This document shows, piece after piece, positions 6,271 to 14,696 of a DNA stretch of 22,268 nucleotides; position 1 is the stretch's first letter; the number at the start of each line of letters is the position of its first letter. Where the stretch lies: the NCBI GenBank assembly GCA_900549375.1, contig URNY01000026.1, positions 1-22,268 of the forward strand, read 5' to 3'. Both the position numbers and the translations under genes were made by a program. Source of the stretch: an uncultured Bacteroidales bacterium. GTDB taxonomy: Bacteria; Bacteroidota; Bacteroidia; Bacteroidales; Muribaculaceae. The notes below the pieces were generated by a model, which was not told the DNA's origin, did not search any database, and saw nothing but the letters and a program-made list of their open reading frames with translations.

Positions 6271-7665
6271 ATGTCATTGATCAAATCAATATCCGGAATC
6301 AGGGGCACCATCGGTGGCAAAACGGGTGATGGTCTGAGTGCAGTAGATGTAGTGAAATTCACTGCCGCCTACGCTTCTTATATCAGAGATACATACAAAG
6401 GCGATTCATCTTCTATAGTAGTGGGTCGCGATGCTCGGCTTTCAGGCCGCATGGTTGAACATCTTGTCGCCGGCACCCTGATGTCGATGGGTTTCGATGT
6501 TATAAATATCGGAATGGCATCCACTCCCACAACGGAGCTCGCCGTGACCGGAGAGCATGCCTGTGGCGGCATCATCATCACAGCAAGCCATAATCCCGTT
6601 CAGTGGAATGCGCTCAAATTGCTCGATCATAACGGAGAATTTCTTACTGACAAAGCCGGCAAAGAGGTGATCAGACGTGCGGAATCCGATGAATACGAGT
6701 TTTCCGAAGTGTTCGAACTCGGAAAGGAATATCGCGACGAGACCTGGGCAGGACGGCATATAGAGATGGTGAAGAACCTTGCTCTCGTCGACTGCAAGGC
6801 TATTGCCGAAAAGAAGTTCAAGGTGGCTGTCGACGGTATCAACTCTATCGGCGGCGAAGTAATACCGCGGCTGCTTCGCTCGCTTGGTGTGGATGATGTT
6901 ATAGAACTTAACTGCGAGGCTACGGGTAAGTTTTCGCACACTCCGGAGCCCATTCCTGCGAATCTGACGGCTATTTCAGCGCTGATGAAAGAGAGCGGTG
7001 CAAACGTAGGCTTTGTGGTTGACCCGGATGTGGACCGTCTTGCAATCATCATGGAGGATGGCGAGATGTTCGTGGAAGAGAATACGCTTGTTGCCATTTC
7101 CGATTATGTGCTTTCGCACACTCCCGGAACAACCGTTTCGAATCTCAGCAGTTCGCGCGGCCTGCGCGACGTGACCCGCAAACATGGCTGCGAATATTTC
7201 GCTGCAGCTGTGGGCGAGGTGAATGTAGTTGCCAAGATGAAGGAGAAGAATGCCGTTATCGGCGGTGAGGGTAACGGAGGCGTGATCTATCCGGAGCTTC
7301 ATTACGGACGCGACGCTCTTGTGGGCGTGGCTCTTTTCCTGACGCTGATGGCAAAAAGCGGCAAGAAGGTGAGCGAGATCAAGAAAGAGTTGCCGCAGTA
7401 TTGCATAGCGAAGAATAAGATTGAACTTACACCCGATATCGATGTGGATGCCATTCTCAAGGCCGTGAAAAATCATTTCAAGGATGAAGAGGTTAACGAC
7501 ATCGACGGAGTGAAGATCGATTTCGCCGACAGCTGGGTTCATCTGCGCAAATCCAACACAGAGCCGATAATCCGAATCTATAGCGAAGCCTCGACAATGG
7601 CCGAAGCGGATTCCCTGGCCGACAGCATAAAAGAAATAATCAAGAATCTTCAGCAGACATGTTAA
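6271..7665 (+). CDS. glmM: Phosphoglucosamine mutase (phosphohexomutase superfamily)
   Basis: The 464-residue cytoplasmic enzyme interconverts glucosamine 6- and 1-phosphate on the way to UDP-GlcNAc for peptidoglycan and lipid A. The four alpha-D-phosphohexomutase signatures are present: TASHNPVQWN with the phosphorylated Ser106, the metal loop DPDVDR (251-256), the sugar-binding GGEGNGG (331-337) and the phosphate-binding RKSNTEPIIRIYSE (426-439). Length fits the family (about 445-465). Phosphomannomutase/phosphoglucomutase paralogs have the same signatures; GlmM is preferred from the SGIRGTIGGKTG start typical of Bacteroidota GlmM and from the envelope neighbours. Its last seven bases overlap the sppA start, so the two are translated from one message. 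Confidence 0.88.
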   Translation: MSLIKSISGIRGTIGGKTGDGLSAVDVVKFTAAYASYIRDTYKGDSSSIVVGRDARLSGRMVEHLVAGTLMSMGFDVINIGMASTPTTELAVTGEHACGGIIITASHNPVQWNALKLLDHNGEFLTDKAGKEVIRRAESDEYEFSEVFELGKEYRDETWAGRHIEMVKNLALVDCKAIAEKKFKVAVDGINSIGGEVIPRLLRSLGVDDVIELNCEATGKFSHTPEPIPANLTAISALMKESGANVGFVVDPDVDRLAIIMEDGEMFVEENTLVAISDYVLSHTPGTTVSNLSSSRGLRDVTRKHGCEYFAAAVGEVNVVAKMKEKNAVIGGEGNGGVIYPELHYGRDALVGVALFLTLMAKSGKKVSEIKKELPQYCIAKNKIELTPDIDVDAILKAVKNHFKDEEVNDIDGVKIDFADSWVHLRKSNTEPIIRIYSEASTMAEADSLADSIKEIIKNLQQTC

Positions 7666-9446
7666 AGAAATTTTTACTGAACACGCTTTCGTCGTTTGTG
7701 GGAACGTGGCTCGCGTTTCTGCTTTTCACGATATGTGCTGTAATTATCGGAGTGAGCATTGCCGTGGGTCTCGGCGGAGACACAGAGCAGGTATCGCTCA
7801 AGAAACACAGTATACTGACTCTGGAACTTTCAGGAACAATCGAAGAGACAGAAGTTCCGTCGGTTCCCGATTACATGTCGCTGATCAACGGAGACCTCGA
7901 GCGTCCGCAGACTCTGAATGTGATAGTGGAAAGCCTCAGGGAAGCAGCAAAGAATAAGTCGGTCGACGCTCTGTATCTGAAATGCGGAGCATTGGCTGCC
8001 TCTCCGGCCACTGTCAATGCCATCCGCGATGCCGTGATCGATTTCAAGAAGAGCGGCAAGAAGATTTATTCCTACGGAGATGTCTATACACTTGGAACAT
8101 ATTATATAGCAAGCGTAGCCGACAGCCTATTCATCAATCCCTACGGAGAGGTGACTATCCAGGGTCTCGGTTCGACATCTCTTTATCTTAAAGGATTGTT
8201 CGACAAATTAGGAGTCCAGTTTCAGGTTGTGAAGGTCGGTACATTCAAATCGGCCGTCGAGCCATACATATCCACCGAGATGAGCGAACCGGCCCGGGCA
8301 CAGCTCGACACACTTTTCTCCACTATGTGGGACTTCATGAAGACCGGCATCTGTCAGCAGCGCAAAAAGCTGACTCCCGCTTTGCTCGATTCGCTGGTGA
8401 ACAGCGGACTTGCCTTTACTCCCTCCGATATGGTAGTGAAGGAGAAGCTTGTGGACAAGGCCGTGTACGAAAGGACGATGGACGACCGTCTTGCCCGTCT
8501 CGCAGGAGTAGAGAAGAAGAAGCTGAATTTCGTGAACCCCTCCACCCTCATTACACAGGTTCCATGGTCGGACGCATATTCGAGCAAGGACCGCATAGCA
8601 GTGCTTTATGCCACGGGTGAGATTGTGGACGGAGCCCCGACAGGAATCAATTTCGAGAAGCTTGTGCCGATCATCACGCGTCTTGCTGACGATAAGGATG
8701 TGAAAGGAATGGTGCTTCGCGTGAATTCACCCGGCGGCTCGGCTTTCGGTAGCGACCAGATAGGGGAGGCCCTCGATTATTTCCAGTCGAAGAAGAAACC
8801 GTTGGCAGTTTCGATGGGTGATTACGCGGCTTCGGGAGGATACTGGATTTCATGCCATGCCGACAGGATTTTCGCCGATCCGCTTACGATAACCGGCTCG
8901 ATTGGCATATTCGGACTCATTCCCAATGTGAAGGGCCTCGCTGATAAATTCGGCGTTTCGCCGCAGACAGTTGCCACTAATCCGCGGGCAAACTTCCCGA
9001 CGATGTTTGCTCCGCTCGACGAGGCCCAGCTGGCCATAATGCAGAAATATGTGGAACGCGGATACGACAGATTCGTGAACCGTGTGGCCACCGGCAGGAA
9101 AATGTCCGACAGCGCTGTCCGCAAGATAGCTGAAGGCCGCGTCTGGAACGCGATGAAAGCAAAAGAGATCGGACTTGTCGATGAACTCGGGTCATTGCGA
9201 CAGGCCATAGAGTGGGTGGCGCGCAAGAGCGGCGTGGCCGGCAATTACAATGCCGCTGCTTATCCGGAATATGAGCCTAATTTCTGGGATATGATCTATG
9301 CCCAGCAGCTTGAGATGCGTGCGGCCATCACTAAGGGAAACGCCGGCGAATATAAGGATCTGGCATTGAAAGTGATGAATGATCTCCTCACCCGCCATCA
9401 GATACAGGCTCGTATGCCTGAATTCAAAGTGACAACCGGAAAATGA
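7659..9446 (+). CDS. sppA: Signal peptide peptidase SppA, 67K type
   Basis: The 595-residue inner-membrane serine protease degrades cleaved signal peptides. An N-terminal membrane anchor covers about residues 14-38. Two tandem SppA (ClpP/crotonase-like) domains follow. The N-terminal one carries the general base Lys197 in GTFKSAVEPY and the C-terminal one carries the nucleophile Ser392 in YAASGGYWIS. This cross-domain Ser/Lys pair is the hallmark of the long E. coli-type enzyme (618 residues). NSPGGSAFGSD (356-366) is the conserved oxyanion-side loop. The ATG overlaps the end of glmM by seven bases, and lpxK starts eight bases after its stop, so all three should be cotranscribed. Confidence 0.93.
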   Translation: MLKKFLLNTLSSFVGTWLAFLLFTICAVIIGVSIAVGLGGDTEQVSLKKHSILTLELSGTIEETEVPSVPDYMSLINGDLERPQTLNVIVESLREAAKNKSVDALYLKCGALAASPATVNAIRDAVIDFKKSGKKIYSYGDVYTLGTYYIASVADSLFINPYGEVTIQGLGSTSLYLKGLFDKLGVQFQVVKVGTFKSAVEPYISTEMSEPARAQLDTLFSTMWDFMKTGICQQRKKLTPALLDSLVNSGLAFTPSDMVVKEKLVDKAVYERTMDDRLARLAGVEKKKLNFVNPSTLITQVPWSDAYSSKDRIAVLYATGEIVDGAPTGINFEKLVPIITRLADDKDVKGMVLRVNSPGGSAFGSDQIGEALDYFQSKKKPLAVSMGDYAASGGYWISCHADRIFADPLTITGSIGIFGLIPNVKGLADKFGVSPQTVATNPRANFPTMFAPLDEAQLAIMQKYVERGYDRFVNRVATGRKMSDSAVRKIAEGRVWNAMKAKEIGLVDELGSLRQAIEWVARKSGVAGNYNAAAYPEYEPNFWDMIYAQQLEMRAAITKGNAGEYKDLALKVMNDLLTRHQIQARMPEFKVTTGK

Positions 9447-9454
9447 TTTGAAAT

Positions 9455-10549
9455 ATGCCAAGCGGTAAGGAAAAGTTTCTCACTTCTGTTCTGACGCCTC
9501 TGTCGTGGATCTACGGCGGAGTCACCGCTTTGCGCAATTTCATGTTCAATCACGGGATGCTCCCGCAGGAGGAATTCAAAGTTCCGATAGTAAGCGTGGG
9601 TAACCTGACGGTTGGTGGCACCGGTAAGACTCCGCATACCGAGTATATCGTCGGGATGCTTTCGATGGATTATAACACAGCAGTGCTGAGCCGCGGTTAT
9701 AAGCGCAAGACAAAGGGTTTCATCGTGGCCAATTCCAACAGCACTCCCGACAGTATAGGCGACGAGCCTCTCCAGATCTATCAGAAATTCGGAGCGAGAG
9801 TGAAAGTGGCAGTTTGCGAAGACCGTAGAAAAGGCATCCGGGAGTTGATGAAAGCTTTCCCCGATATAGAGCTTATAGTGCTTGACGACGCTTTCCAGCA
9901 CAGATATGTTAAGCCGAAGGTTTCTATTCTGTTGATGGATTATAACCGCCCTCTTTATGAGGACCATCTTCTTCCGCTGGGCCGTCTGCGCGAGAGTCCC
10001 CACGAAATCAACCGCGCCGATATGGTGATTGTGACGAAATGTCCGGCAGATCTGACGCCATTGAATTTCAGGCTCGTTCAGAAGCGGCTGGATCTAATGA
10101 AATTTCAGAAACTTTATTTCTCGAGATATAATTTCGGAGGTCTTTTGCCGGTCTTCCCCGATGACGAACCATACAATGTGTCGCTCGGGTCTCTTACGGA
10201 TAAGGATTCGGTCCTTCTGGTAAGCGGTATTGCCAATCCGCGCTCCTTCGTAAGGCATTTCAAGAGTTATCCTTTCCATAAGACGGTTTGCCATTTCCCC
10301 GACCATCATAATTTTTCGAGAGAGGATCTCGAGAATCTTCAAAAGAAATTCGATTCTCTCCCCGGTGAGCGTAAAATAATGCTTACCACGGAGAAAGATG
10401 CTGTGCGACTGGCTTATAACCCATATTTCCCGTCGCGTCTGAAGAAAATCACATATTTCATTCCCATAGGTGTGAAGATGATCAACGGACTCGATTCGGC
10501 CGATTTCATCAGCGATCTCAAGAAAGCCATCGATGCCGATAATCCCTGA
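9455..10549 (+). CDS. lpxK: Tetraacyldisaccharide 4'-kinase
   Basis: The 364-residue inner-membrane enzyme phosphorylates the 4' position of the lipid A precursor disaccharide-1-phosphate with ATP, the sixth step of the Raetz pathway. It shows the unusual LpxK P-loop GNLTVGGTGKT (49-59), LSRGYKRKTKG (78-88), DEPLQ (103-107) and the conserved LDDAFQHR (143-150) with the acidic pair of the active site. The N-terminal hydrophobic helix PLSWIYGGVTALRNFMF (15-31) is the expected membrane attachment. The length is slightly above the E. coli enzyme (328). It is the last gene of the glmM-sppA-lpxK block. All three serve envelope construction or upkeep. Confidence 0.94.
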   Translation: MPSGKEKFLTSVLTPLSWIYGGVTALRNFMFNHGMLPQEEFKVPIVSVGNLTVGGTGKTPHTEYIVGMLSMDYNTAVLSRGYKRKTKGFIVANSNSTPDSIGDEPLQIYQKFGARVKVAVCEDRRKGIRELMKAFPDIELIVLDDAFQHRYVKPKVSILLMDYNRPLYEDHLLPLGRLRESPHEINRADMVIVTKCPADLTPLNFRLVQKRLDLMKFQKLYFSRYNFGGLLPVFPDDEPYNVSLGSLTDKDSVLLVSGIANPRSFVRHFKSYPFHKTVCHFPDHHNFSREDLENLQKKFDSLPGERKIMLTTEKDAVRLAYNPYFPSRLKKITYFIPIGVKMINGLDSADFISDLKKAIDADNP

Positions 10550-10558
10550 AGTCATCCA

Positions 10559-10579
10559 ACTCTTCGTAAACCTAAGAGT
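10559..10579 (+). terminator. Possible weak terminator after lpxK
   Basis: ACTCTT (10559-10564) and AAGAGT (10574-10579) form a perfect 6-bp stem with a 9-base loop, ten bases past the lpxK stop. A run of five T follows only at 10590-10594, after an A-rich stretch. The stem is short and the T-run is displaced, so this is a tentative call. Confidence 0.28.
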
Positions 10580-10595
10580 GTAAAAAATATTTTTG
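10563..10595 (+). promoter_or_regulatory. Candidate promoter for the purine nucleoside phosphorylase gene
   Basis: TATTTTTG at 10588-10595 matches TAnnTTTG fully. The best upstream contact is TTCG at 10563-10566, 21 bases earlier, which is only a partial -33 match. Transcription would begin near 10602 and leave a leader of about 90 bases before the ATG at 10696. The 146-bp gap (10550-10695) contains nothing else I can call firmly. Confidence 0.4.
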
Positions 10596-10695
10596 GCATT
10601 AGATTTGTTAAAATAATAGTGTATGTCGATGGAAAGGGAATGTTTCCTGCATCATGTCATACTGAATAATGTCGTATAACCTAAATCGATTATTA

Positions 10696-11520
10696 ATGGA
10701 AAAGACTTATTTGGAGAAAATCCGGGAAACCGCGGATTTCATAAAGAAAGAGGTGGGCGAAATGCCTGAAATCGCGATAATACTCGGCTCCGGACTGGGA
10801 GACCTCGTGAATCACATTGATATAAAGAAGGAACTTGATTATCACAACATCCCCAATTTCCCTGTTTCTACTGTAGAGGGGCATGCCGGCAAACTTATCT
10901 TCGGCGACCTCGGCGGGAAATATGTGATGGCGATGCAGGGTCGTTTCCATTATTATGAGGGATATGGCATGAAAGAAGTGACATTCCCCATACGCGTGAT
11001 GAAAGAAATCGGCGTCAATACCCTCTTTGTGAGCAATGCCGCCGGCGGAATGAACAAAGAATTCCGCGTTGGTGACGTGATGATCATCACCGACCATATC
11101 AACCTTTTCCCGGAGAATCCTCTGCGTGGAAAGAATTATGAGGAACTTGGCCCGCGTTTCCCCTCTATGACCGAGGCTTATTCCAGGGCACTGATAGATA
11201 TGGCCGACGATATAGCACGCGAAAACGGAATCCGTCTGATGCATGGAGTATATGTGGGCACCACCGGACCTACGTTCGAGACGCCCGCGGAATATGAATA
11301 TTTCCGCGTAATCGGCGGCGACGCCGTCGGAATGTCGACCGTTCCGGAGGTGATTGTCGCCAACCACACCGGTATAAGGTGTTTCGGCGTTTCTGTGATA
11401 ACCGATCTCGGCGGCAAAGACATTCTTGAGGCCCCGAGCCATGAGGAGGTGCAGAAAGCCGCGGTAAAAGCACAGCCGGTGATGACGGAAGTGATAAAGA
11501 AAATGCTTGAAAGAATCTAA
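10696..11520 (+). CDS. Purine nucleoside phosphorylase, trimeric PNP/MTAP family
   Basis: The 274-residue cytoplasmic enzyme splits purine nucleosides with phosphate to the base and ribose 1-phosphate. Phosphate-site segments are GSGLG (31-35), GHAGKL (62-67) and QGRFHYYEGY (81-90). The base pocket has Phe194-Glu195 in TFETPAE and Met213 in VGMSTVPE. These align with human PNP Phe200, Glu201 and Met219 at a constant offset of six. At the same offset, human Asn243 becomes Asp237 (SVITDLGG), the residue type found in methylthioadenosine phosphorylases. The substrate may therefore include adenosine or MTA rather than only inosine and guanosine, so no symbol is assigned. I chose the ATG at 10696 over one at 10669 because MEKTYLEKIRETADFI matches the usual family start. 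Confidence 0.88.
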   Translation: MEKTYLEKIRETADFIKKEVGEMPEIAIILGSGLGDLVNHIDIKKELDYHNIPNFPVSTVEGHAGKLIFGDLGGKYVMAMQGRFHYYEGYGMKEVTFPIRVMKEIGVNTLFVSNAAGGMNKEFRVGDVMIITDHINLFPENPLRGKNYEELGPRFPSMTEAYSRALIDMADDIARENGIRLMHGVYVGTTGPTFETPAEYEYFRVIGGDAVGMSTVPEVIVANHTGIRCFGVSVITDLGGKDILEAPSHEEVQKAAVKAQPVMTEVIKKMLERI

Positions 11521-11532
11521 ATTCAAAATATT

Positions 11533-11566
11533 CGGCCGGGGCACGCTTTCAAGCGTGCCTCTGCCG
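11533..11566 (+). repeat. Strong GC-rich hairpin between the PNP gene and thiL
   Basis: GGCACGCTT (11540-11548) and AAGCGTGCC (11551-11559) are exact reverse complements separated by two bases. The stem extends outward through a G-T pair, a G-C pair and one mismatch to a further CGGC/GCCG block (11533-11536 with 11563-11566). It lies 12 bases after the phosphorylase stop and ends 12 bases before the thiL ATG. There is no T-run behind it, so it is not a standard terminator. It could set the relative expression of the two genes, protect the upstream 3' end or be a copy of a dispersed palindromic repeat. No second copy is visible in this window. Confidence 0.6.
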
Positions 11567-11578
11567 TGAATTATTTCT

Positions 11579-12619
11579 ATGGACAGCAAACAGACTGAAA
11601 TATCCACGCTTGGCGAGTTCGGACTTATCGAACGGCTCACAAAGGATTTTCCCTTGCAGAATCCATCTTCGAAGAAGGGTGTCGGCGATGATGCCGCCGT
11701 GCTTGATTTCGGCGACAACGAAGTGCTTGTCACAACCGACCTGCTCCTTGAGGGAATTCATTTCGATCTGAGATATGTTCCGCTGAAACATCTCGGATAC
11801 AAGGCAGCGATTGTGAACTTCAGCGACATATATGCCATGGCCGGAACTCCGAAACAGATCACGGTGAGTCTCGGCGTGTCGAGCCGTTTCACGGTTGAGC
11901 ATATCGAGGCATTGTACTCCGGCATCCGGCTTGCTTGTGAAAACTACGGCGTGGATCTTGTTGGCGGCGATACTTCCGCTTCCGTTACGGGGCTTGTTAT
12001 TTCTGTTACGTGTATCGGCGAATGCCGTAAAGGTGAAGCCGTGATGCGCTCCGGCGCCAAAGAGACGGATATCATCTGCGTTTCGGGAAATCTCGGAGCC
12101 GCCTATATGGGTCTGCAGCTGCTTGAACGCGAGAACCGCGTGTCGGCACAGAGCAAAGACAAAGACTTTCAGCCTGATTTCAGCGGTAAGGAATATATTC
12201 TCGAGCGCCAGCTGAAACCGGAGGCACGGAAGGATATCATTGAAGAACTTAATGCCGCCGGTATCAAGCCGACTTCGATGATGGATGTGAGCGACGGTCT
12301 TTCTTCCGAGCTCCTGCACATCTGCAAGGATTCCAATGTAGGCTGCCGCGTGTATGAGGATAAGATTCCGATCGATTATCAGACGGCCGTGATGGCTGAA
12401 GAACTGAACATGAATCTCGTTATGACCGCCATGAACGGCGGGGAGGATTACGAGCTTCTGTTCACGGTCCCGATCACCGACCATGAGAAAATCGAGAAAC
12501 TCAAGGATGTGACTATGATCGGATATGTCACCAAACCTGAACTTGGGGCGGCGATGGTGACACGCGACGGCAACGAGATAGAAATCCGGGCCCAGGGTTG
12601 GAACGCTTTTACCGAATAA
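11579..12619 (+). CDS. thiL: Thiamine-monophosphate kinase
   Basis: The 346-residue cytoplasmic enzyme phosphorylates thiamine monophosphate to thiamine diphosphate, the last step of cofactor synthesis. It belongs to the PurM-like ATP-binding superfamily. Visible motifs are GVGDDAAV (34-41), TDLLLEGIHF (53-62), VNFSDIYAMAG (79-89), DLVGGDTS, MMDVSDGLSSE and NGGEDYELLF, which together form the Mg-ATP and substrate sites. The length fits the family (325-350). There are no other thiamine genes nearby, and I do not see a TPP riboswitch in the 58-base gap upstream, which instead holds a strong hairpin ending 12 bases before the ATG. It probably shares a transcript with the phosphorylase gene. Confidence 0.93.
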   Translation: MDSKQTEISTLGEFGLIERLTKDFPLQNPSSKKGVGDDAAVLDFGDNEVLVTTDLLLEGIHFDLRYVPLKHLGYKAAIVNFSDIYAMAGTPKQITVSLGVSSRFTVEHIEALYSGIRLACENYGVDLVGGDTSASVTGLVISVTCIGECRKGEAVMRSGAKETDIICVSGNLGAAYMGLQLLERENRVSAQSKDKDFQPDFSGKEYILERQLKPEARKDIIEELNAAGIKPTSMMDVSDGLSSELLHICKDSNVGCRVYEDKIPIDYQTAVMAEELNMNLVMTAMNGGEDYELLFTVPITDHEKIEKLKDVTMIGYVTKPELGAAMVTRDGNEIEIRAQGWNAFTE

Positions 12620-12694
12620 TACTGAGGGAATGCCTGAATCAGGAATTTCTGAAAATATTTTTAAACGTTTCTTAAATATTATTTAACAGGCAGG

Positions 12695-12727
12695 ATTGTT
12701 CCGTTATGTTAAGATATAGTATTTTTG
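12695..12727 (+). promoter_or_regulatory. Promoter of the moxR-bat operon
   Basis: ATTG (12695-12698) is followed after 21 bases by TATTTTTG (12720-12727), which matches TAnnTTTG fully. Transcription should start near 12733, giving a leader of about 24 bases before the moxR ATG at 12757. No comparable element is obvious at the later gene junctions of the cluster, so this promoter probably drives all nine genes through batE. Confidence 0.68.
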
Positions 12728-12756
12728 CAGAACGAATAAAACAAATGTAACCATAT

Positions 12757-13752
12757 ATGGAGGAAACAGTAAATATCAGGGAGCTAAATGATCTTATAGC
12801 CTCAAAATCAAATTTCGTGAGCATGATCCGTTCGGGTATGGACCGTCGGATCGTAGGCCAGAAACATCTTGTGGATTCATTGCTTATCGCATTGCTCTGC
12901 AACGGGCATGTGCTTCTGGAAGGCGTTCCGGGTCTTGCAAAGACCCTGGCTATAAAGACTCTTGCAAGTCTTGTATCGGCAAAATACAGCCGTATACAGT
13001 TCACTCCCGATTTATTGCCTGCTGATGTGATCGGCACATTGATCTACAGTGTGAAGAAAGAAACATTCGAAGTAAAAAAAGGCCCGATTTTCGCCAACTT
13101 CGTCCTTGCGGATGAAATCAACCGAGCTCCGGCAAAAGTGCAGAGTGCATTGCTCGAGGCCATGCAGGAGCGTCAGGTGACAATCGGCGACGACACTTTC
13201 GAGCTGCCTGAGCCTTTCCTTGTAATGGCAACGCAAAACCCGATCGAGCAGGAGGGTACTTATCCACTTCCCGAGGCGCAGGTTGATCGATTCCTTCTGA
13301 AGGTTGTGATCGGCTATCCCGACAAAGAGGAGGAGAAAGCCATCATTCGCCAGAACATAAAAGGGGAACTGCCGCCCGTCACGCCTCTTGTGGATCCGCG
13401 CGACATTCTCGAAGTGCAGAAAATAGTACAGAAAATCTATCTCGACGAAAAAATCGAGAACTATATTGTGGACATTGTGTTTGCCACTCGTCAGCCTTCG
13501 AAATATGGTCTGAACGATCTGCAGGGGATCATCTCTTTCGGCGCTTCTCCGCGTGCTTCCATAAGTCTGGCGCTGGCCGCCCGTGCCTACGCATTCCTTC
13601 AGGGAAGAGGATATGTGATTCCAGAGGATGTGCGCGCAGTATGCCACGACGTGATGAGACACCGTATCGGCTTGACATACGAGGCCGAGGCCAACAATAT
13701 CGGAACCGATGAAGTCATAACAGATATTCTCGATAAAGTAGCAGTGCCTTAA
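12757..13752 (+). CDS. MoxR-family AAA+ ATPase
   Basis: The 331-residue cytoplasmic protein is a MoxR-type AAA+ ATPase, a group thought to act as chaperones that mature or remodel VWA-domain partners encoded next to them. Walker A is GVPGLAKT (56-63), Walker B ends in Asp119-Glu120 (FVLADE), sensor 1 is ATQNP (158-162) and the arginine-finger helix region is EAQVDRF (173-179). A C-terminal lid helical domain follows, with ISFGASPRAS, a segment typical of the family. It is the first gene of the Bat cluster and its ATG lies about 24 bases behind the predicted transcription start. The DUF58 partner follows after 41 bases. Confidence 0.94.
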   Translation: MEETVNIRELNDLIASKSNFVSMIRSGMDRRIVGQKHLVDSLLIALLCNGHVLLEGVPGLAKTLAIKTLASLVSAKYSRIQFTPDLLPADVIGTLIYSVKKETFEVKKGPIFANFVLADEINRAPAKVQSALLEAMQERQVTIGDDTFELPEPFLVMATQNPIEQEGTYPLPEAQVDRFLLKVVIGYPDKEEEKAIIRQNIKGELPPVTPLVDPRDILEVQKIVQKIYLDEKIENYIVDIVFATRQPSKYGLNDLQGIISFGASPRASISLALAARAYAFLQGRGYVIPEDVRAVCHDVMRHRIGLTYEAEANNIGTDEVITDILDKVAVP

Positions 13753-13793
13753 TTTCGAGGCTCTGAATCACTTTCTACAGGTAACGGTTGCCA

Positions 13794-14669
13794 ATGGATG
13801 CAAACGAGCTATTAAAAAAGATCCGAAAGATCGAAATAAAGACCCGCGGGCTGAGTCAGAATATCTTTGCCGGCGAATATCATAGCGCCTTCAAGGGAAG
13901 GGGTATGATATTCTCCGAAGTAAGGGAATATCAGCCGGGCGATGATATCCGCGATATCGACTGGAATGTCACAGCCCGTCAGAACAAGCCTTATGTGAAG
14001 GTATATGAGGAGGAGCGCGAACTCACCGTGATGCTACTTATCGACGTGAGCGGCAGTGGCGGTTTCGGAGCATGCGGCGAGCTGAAGAAGGAAAAAATGG
14101 CCGAAATAGCGGCCACTCTCGCTTTTTCTTCCATTCAGAACAATGATAAGGTGGGAGTTGTGTTTTTCAGCGACAAGGTCGAGAAGTTCATCCCTCCGAA
14201 AAAGGGGAAGAAACATATTCTTCTGATTATCCGTGAGATTATCAATTTCCAGCCGGAGAACAAGGGAACGAATATCGATGTTGCTTTGCAATTTATGACC
14301 AACGCCATCAAGAAGCGTTGTTCGGCGTTCCTGATCAGCGATTTTATCGACGACCATGATTATTTCAAGAGTATGTCGATAGCCAACCGCAAGCATGATC
14401 TTGCCTCCATCCAGGTCTATGACCGCAGAGACGCGGAGATGCCGAATGTCGGACTGGTTCGTGTCCGGGATATGGAGACCGGCTCTGACCGATGGCTCGA
14501 CACATCTTCATCTTCCGTGAGAAAAGCCTACGCTAAGTCGTGGTACGAGCGTCAGCAGAAACTCAATTCGATAACGGCCCGAAGCGGAGTCGATCTGGCA
14601 TCGGTCACGACTGACGAGGATTTTGTGAAGGCTCTTCTCGGACTGTTCAGAAGACGCTCTGCAAGATAG
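13794..14669 (+). CDS. DUF58 domain protein with VWA-like fold
   Basis: The 291-residue protein has no signal peptide or membrane helix and is probably cytoplasmic. The DUF58 signature is VREYQPGDDIRDIDWNVTAR (about residues 44-63). The following VWA-like domain keeps the metal-ion-dependent adhesion motif DVSGS (in LLIDVSGSG) and a later acidic loop in FLISDFIDD. DUF58 proteins almost always sit directly behind a moxR gene and are considered the ATPase's client or adaptor. I chose the ATG at 13794. A TTG two codons earlier would add only two residues and is less likely. It is the third intact VWA protein of this cluster besides BatA and BatB. Confidence 0.9.
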   Translation: MDANELLKKIRKIEIKTRGLSQNIFAGEYHSAFKGRGMIFSEVREYQPGDDIRDIDWNVTARQNKPYVKVYEEERELTVMLLIDVSGSGGFGACGELKKEKMAEIAATLAFSSIQNNDKVGVVFFSDKVEKFIPPKKGKKHILLIIREIINFQPENKGTNIDVALQFMTNAIKKRCSAFLISDFIDDHDYFKSMSIANRKHDLASIQVYDRRDAEMPNVGLVRVRDMETGSDRWLDTSSSSVRKAYAKSWYERQQKLNSITARSGVDLASVTTDEDFVKALLGLFRRRSAR

Positions 14670-14696
14670 CGATAAAGCAATATATAATTCTCTGAA

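Noticed and set aside
10623..10679. An 18-codon upstream frame in the leader of the phosphorylase gene, overlapping an alternative start at 10669
   Set aside because: No known attenuator pattern, no runs of regulatory codons and no ribosome site; easily expected by chance in a leader of this size.
11521..11578. Possible TPP riboswitch before thiL
   Set aside because: The 58-base gap is too short and lacks the conserved THI-box segments; only the simple hairpin is present.
10693..12484. Two long antisense frames (346 and 311 codons) opposite the phosphorylase and thiL genes
   Set aside because: They are shadows of strongly conserved forward genes and show compositions (many His, Arg, Cys) typical of reverse-strand reading.
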